Origin: Symsagittifera roscoffensis
Lineage: Eukaryota; Xenacoelomorpha; Acoela; Convolutidae
Length of the DNA: 60,000 nt
Assembly (NCBI RefSeq): GCF_963678635.1
Contig: NC_087067.1
Span: forward strand, 4,537,072 to 4,597,071
Direction: 5' to 3'
Shown here: positions 57,101 to 60,000 of the stretch, one piece after another
Position numbering within the stretch: position 1 is the stretch's first letter
Layout: each line of letters begins with the position of its first letter
Translations under genes and position numbers: made by a program
The notes under the pieces: generated by a model
Seen by the model: only the letters and a program-made list of their open reading frames with translations
What the model was told of the DNA's origin: nothing
Database searches by the model: none

Positions 57101-60000
57101 CTGTTGTGTATTACTAATAAAATAACATACATTTTTAAAACGAAGAAAAGTATATATAAATCAATATTACAACAAAAACTAAATATTTTTTAAGATCAAG
57201 TATCGGACAGATTGAATATGATGAAAGGGTGGCTATTCGAATGATAGTGCTGGTTTAATATATCCGGGCAAAAAGAACAAAATTGGAAAATTTAAACACG
57301 GTTTTTCTAATTAGGCAAAAATGAGAAGACTAAACTTGCTTAGATTTAAGCAAAAATGAGAAGACTAAACTTGCTTAGATTTTTACCAGAAACAATATGG
57401 AGCAATTAACTTTAAGAAATGTAAGCCCAAAATTTTACCAAAAAAAGACCAATTTGGTTTTTTAGTCGATCAAAAGTTGCGCCAAAACTATCAGTTCAAG
57501 TGCTATCAAAACTATTTCCCAGTGAGCATCTTATGTAGCTCGACAAAACTTGAGAAGAATTTATTTCAAAACTTTTATTTGATAACAAATTTTTGTCATT
57601 TCTGCTATGTGTCATACCAATTTTCTGTTTAAGATCATTTTATCAAACATTCAGTGCTCTTTTATGGACATTATAACCTGCTTAAAGTTTGCTGAGTTAC
57701 ATAACTGGCTCATTTTGACATAGTTTTGATAGTAATTAAGCCAATAGTTTTGGCGTAGTTTTTGATTGACTAAAAAGCTAAACTGCCAAATTGATTGACT
57801 AAAAAGCCAAAAAAACTGCTTCTTATAAGTTCTGCTAAATTGCGAAGCAACTTTAATCCTCAACATTTTTGTCTAAAAGCAAACTAATGTGAAAAAAGTG
57901 CGGTTTTTTTCATATTTTTTTGTTTTGATAATTTTAATCATGCACTGTAGAAGACAGAAGGATAAGAAACTCAAATCAATCAAAAAAGCCAAAAACATCA
58001 ACGAGTTGCTAAAAGGCTTCGTGCTGAAAATCGAGAACAAAACAAGGCTGCTCGTATCAAAGGAAAGCCTCGAAATCTTTGAGTGCATTTTAAGGGCCTT
58101 GGTTTAGTTTTCGTTTTTAGACAATGGGTGACTTTTGAAAAAAAAAATGAATAAAATGCAAAAATTTATCCAAGACATTGCTTTTCTTCATTTTTATCGA
58201 AAATTTTGCATTTTTTTGTAATTTTTTTTCCAATATTTGGTCCATCTTTTGTTCGGGACGCCTCTTGTTCTAACAATGAACATCCGATATGCGAAAAAAA
58301 ATTATGTTCCGTTAATCAAAGTTTTCACACTGTCCTAAACAAACCAATTTTCGCATTTTGAATTTTTTGGTACTCTTGGTTATACCCCCATAAATGATTG
58401 AAAAAGATTTATTCATTTATAAAAATATCTGTATGCTCTGCTTGACTCCCCACTTCCCTTTTTTGCGAAAGCTTCATTTTTATACTGTAACCCATGGTTT
58501 TTGAAAGCTGTGTATTAAAACCATTTTGCTTGCATTAGATAAATTGACTAACATGTCAATTTTCCTTACAACCAGAGTAGTTGAGCAAAAAACCAAAACT
58601 TTCCAGATAGAGCAGAGACATGCAGAAGAGTTTTGTGACTTGTGGTAATTTTTGCAAAGCTTTGTCAATTGTTAATTTAGGTCAGCAATCACGAAACTTT
58701 TGAGCTTCTGTTAACTTTTTTAAGCAAAATGTTCCGACCGCAGACAACGTTTTGTCAAAAACCGTCAAAATGAGCGTCTTCAAGGAAGGCATATTTTGCA
58801 AGATTACGATAAAAAAACGTTATTTTGCAAGATTACGATAAAAAACGTTATTTTGCAAGATTACGATAAAAAACTTTATTTTGCAAGAATACGATATTTT
58901 TTGAGCGCACGCTCCTCCTCCAAATTGGGGCTCCTGTACATTCTCGGCACGCTACCTGATATAGACAAAAAACCAAAAGAAAACATGTCAAATATAGCCC
59001 CAGACGGGCCAATAAGGAAGAAATGGCAGACCTCAAACGGAATATATATCTCTACTTTTTTGTCATTTTCCCCGTAAATTGGTTCGAATATGACTAAAAT
59101 GTGATTTATTCAAGTTTTTTTTTCAATTTCCTGGGTTGATTAATTGTATCCACCCCTGTATTGGATCAACAAAAATGACGTTCTGTTTCTTAAACGCTCT
59201 CTCAAAGTTTTAGCTGGTAAATATATCTTTTTAGGATAGGGTCCGTTTATAGCCACAAATACTTTCAGAAATTCAGTCACGGACTATCCGTCATACGAAA
59301 AGTTATACACATACTTTTTGCATGAATAGATCCAGCAAGTTTTCCAGGTCTATGAAGGACTGCTGGATCATCCGGTAGTAATTTCCCAGGAAGTTGAGAG
59401 GGGAGTAGAGTTGTACCATGTAGGTAGTGTACAGCACGAAACTTCCGACGTCTTGTTGCTTGTACACTATGTAGTATGCACACAAAGCACATCCTAAACC
59501 CGAACTGCTAATTTGAGTGGCTTAGATATAGATGAGAAAAGCAAACGACAAAAGCAAAACTCTAAAAGTCTTAATATTATATACTAACCTTCAAGCTTAG
59601 CACTATTATAAAAGGCGTACACCTAGGATGTCAGAAAATTGTGTAAGTCTCCACCTCGAAAAAAACTAAGAAAAGTTTTGCTTGTTTCTCAAGATGTTGT
59701 ACTGTTCAGCAAAATTTTGTTATAAAAAATATGTAAAAAAATAAACAAGCATGTTTTCAAATTTTCTCAATGCCTCCAAAAAAGAGAAAAATACAAAGCT
59801 AATTAGAAACTGACCTCCAAATAGACTGGCATAAATTATGAGTATCTGGACCACATTCATGAGTTGGATACTCGCAGAGTTCTTCCAGCTTTCCTTCTGG
59901 TAGGATACTAGAGACGCCCTGAATCTGTCAACTTCGAACTGTTCTGCTCCATGGTATTTGACAGTCTCGAAGTTGATCAGCGAATCCACACCCTGACAAA
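50801..60000 (-). CDS. ABCB6-like ABC half transporter, last six exons
   Basis: Exons on the minus strand: 60000-59815 (continues outside the window), 59493-59315, 56633-56511, 52509-52304, 51647-51461 and 51106-50801. All junctions keep frame and use GT-AG sites. Together they give about 390 residues: the end of the membrane domain with [20 protein letters not shown], the TM-linked [20 protein letters not shown] segment, then the nucleotide-binding domain with Walker [10 protein letters not shown]-loop VVPQDTVLF, signature LSGGEKQR, Walker [13 protein letters not shown] and H-loop VAHRLSTV. Wording such as SIDGQDI..VTQ and [15 protein letters not shown] is closest to ABCB6 (porphyrin/heavy-metal transport, HMT-1 in invertebrates) rather than ABCB7. 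ABCB6 proteins work as homodimers in mitochondrial or endolysosomal/plasma membranes. All catalytic motifs are intact, so this is probably a working gene. Confidence 0.92.
51461..51647 (-). CDS. ABCB6-like exon: ABC signature
   Basis: The acceptor is TGTTTTGAG/G and the donor AAG/GTCAG. It encodes [14 protein letters not shown] through [20 protein letters not shown]. Confidence 0.92.
52222..52299 (-). pseudogene. tRNA-like sequence at the ABCB6 5' splice site
   Basis: Minus strand GTAGAAATGGCCGAGTGGTT then AAAGC resembles the acceptor and A box of Ser/Leu tRNAs. CAAGTTCGACTC 40 bases later resembles a B box. The anticodon and acceptor stems pair poorly, so it is a pseudogene or tRNA-derived SINE rather than a working tRNA. 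It begins four bases inside the intron. Confidence 0.55.
52304..52509 (-). CDS. ABCB6-like exon: Walker A and Q-loop
   Basis: The acceptor is AAATTACAG/GTTCC. It encodes [18 protein letters not shown] through [13 protein letters not shown]. The donor GG/GTGAGT runs directly into a tRNA-like sequence. Confidence 0.92.
52510..53604. other. ABCB6-like intron, left part
   Basis: No coding sequence. At 52810-52850 GGGCGGATCTAGTTTTTTGA with GGGGACAAAGCGCATT resembles the start of a DNA-transposon remnant and loosely the 20607 segment. The rest is unremarkable AT-rich DNA. Confidence 0.4.
53605..54596. mobile_element. 992-bp TIR element (largest MITE-family relative)
   Basis: The left end CCCGCAATGAGGTTCTATGG and the right end (reverse complement) CCCGCACTGAGGTTCCATGG agree over about 55 bp, continuing into ATTATAATCGAT and TTCATGG on both sides. 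The inside holds four ATTATAATGG repeats (53737-53775), a pyrimidine-rich stretch and the G-rich array. No transposase. No convincing target-site duplication was seen. Confidence 0.75.
54036..54365 (+). repeat. G-rich minisatellite, telomere-like words
   Basis: Plus strand dominated by GGTAGGTGGGTGGGGGTAGG-type repeats, TTAGGTGGGG and GATTAGGG words and a run of 13 G near 54174. The minus strand, which is the sense strand of the ABCB6-like intron, is C-rich. A C-rich plus-strand stretch at 53895-54000 (CCACCACCTC...CCACCACTTACCCC) is partly complementary to it. Confidence 0.8.
55288..55886. repeat. Tandem-duplicated dispersed repeat, unit 1
   Basis: Begins CTGAAAAAATTACAAAAAAG and runs to GTGGATAATCAACAAAA. 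It repeats at 55887. It contains the dispersed repeat also found at 5757 and 28276 (GGCTCTAATATGATATATC, GTGGTACCTAATTTTG) and GGTTCGAATCACGACTG. Confidence 0.8.
55887..56458. repeat. Tandem-duplicated dispersed repeat, unit 2
   Basis: Second unit, with a few small indels, ending GTGGATACTCAACAAG only about 50 bp from the ABCB6-like exon at 56511. Confidence 0.8.
56511..56633 (-). CDS. ABCB6-like exon: start of nucleotide-binding domain
   Basis: The acceptor is TGGTTTTAG/GTGG and the donor AAG/GTCAG. It encodes [13 protein letters not shown], then [13 protein letters not shown] and ILKNVSFK, 41 codons in phase 0. Confidence 0.9.
56634..59314. other. ABCB6-like intron (2.7 kb)
   Basis: No gene. 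Holds a 33-bp direct repeat (GCAAAAATGAGAAGACTAAA, twice at 57316-57383), an imperfect inverted repeat of roughly 90 bp arms (about 57455-57545 and 57690-57785), and the 30-bp tandem repeat listed separately. CCACCCCTG at 59150 could be the end of a DNA transposon. Confidence 0.5.
58791..58892 (+). repeat. ~29-bp tandem repeat, about 3.5 units
   Basis: TATTTTGCAAGATTACGATA plus AAAAAACGT repeated, with the last unit changed to GAATACGATAT. It produces a repetitive spurious ORF (QDYDKK). Confidence 0.85.
59315..59493 (-). CDS. ABCB6-like exon: last membrane segment and linker
   Basis: The acceptor is GGGTTTAG/GATG, chosen over nearby AGs because it alone restores frame and aligns. The donor is AAA/GTATGT. 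It encodes [20 protein letters not shown], the [11 protein letters not shown] helix and [10 protein letters not shown]. Confidence 0.88.
59815..60000 (-). CDS. ABCB6-like exon: membrane-domain coupling region (partial)
   Basis: Continues past the right edge. It encodes [20 protein letters not shown] and [20 protein letters not shown], ending FG with donor GGAG/GTCAG. Confidence 0.88.

Noticed and set aside
1-60000. CRISPR array, prophage or bacterial operon
   Set aside because: No short regularly spaced identical repeats with unique spacers were seen. Genes have introns, and the tandem repeats are minisatellites.

Overview
This is AT-rich animal nuclear DNA. Genes are split by GT-AG introns, there are no operons, and most of the window is repeats and decayed mobile elements. 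The gene families (type-B carboxylesterase/cholinesterase-like, IRG-type GTPase, ABCB6-type half transporter, P450 fragment, Ty3/gypsy and non-LTR retroelements, hAT) point to a metazoan. An IRG gene would fit a chordate or deuterostome, but the sequence alone does not fix the species.

Layout. Positions 2-535 hold the edge of a minus-strand retroelement ORF. Positions 0.5-15.1 kb form locus 1: the last four exons of a plus-strand cholinesterase-like gene (6129-9022), then tail to tail a minus-strand P450 exon (9224-9457), then a 468-bp hAT-derived element with a perfect 8-bp target-site duplication (10261-10728), then palindromic repeats and a MITE. Positions 15.2-18.7 kb hold a ~160-bp minisatellite array and a near-perfect 1517-bp tandem duplication. 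That duplication ends just before an intact IRG-like GTPase (18760-20028), so the probable promoter and first non-coding exon of the GTPase are doubled. A second copy of the minisatellite lies at 22.24-22.75 kb.

Positions 22.8-43.6 kb form locus 2, a broken, largely colinear copy of locus 1. A carboxylesterase signature-2/oxyanion-hole exon carries an in-frame stop (22836-23115). An exon stub lies at 28649, and a frameshifted exon (39472-39687) sits inside a long inverted repeat. The copy is interrupted by a non-LTR reverse transcriptase relic and by about 9.9 kb of Ty3/gypsy gag-protease material (29.03-38.89 kb) that lacks reverse transcriptase and integrase. It continues with a ~1.5-kb foldback element (40048-41593) and more MITE copies.

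Positions 44.5-47.9 kb hold a third, badly decayed Ty3/gypsy element with primer-binding site, polypurine tract and LTR remnants. Positions 48-50.7 kb show no gene. From 50.8 kb to the right edge lie the last six exons of a minus-strand ABCB6-like transporter with all nucleotide-binding motifs intact. Its introns hold a tRNA-like sequence, a 992-bp TIR element with a G-rich telomere-like core, and a tandem-duplicated dispersed repeat.

The probably functional genes are the cholinesterase-like gene (which appears to lack the catalytic histidine), the IRG-like GTPase and the ABCB6-like transporter. They show no sign of acting together. The most interesting observations are the doubled promoter of the IRG gene, the dismembered esterase paralogue, and the long inverted-repeat structures.
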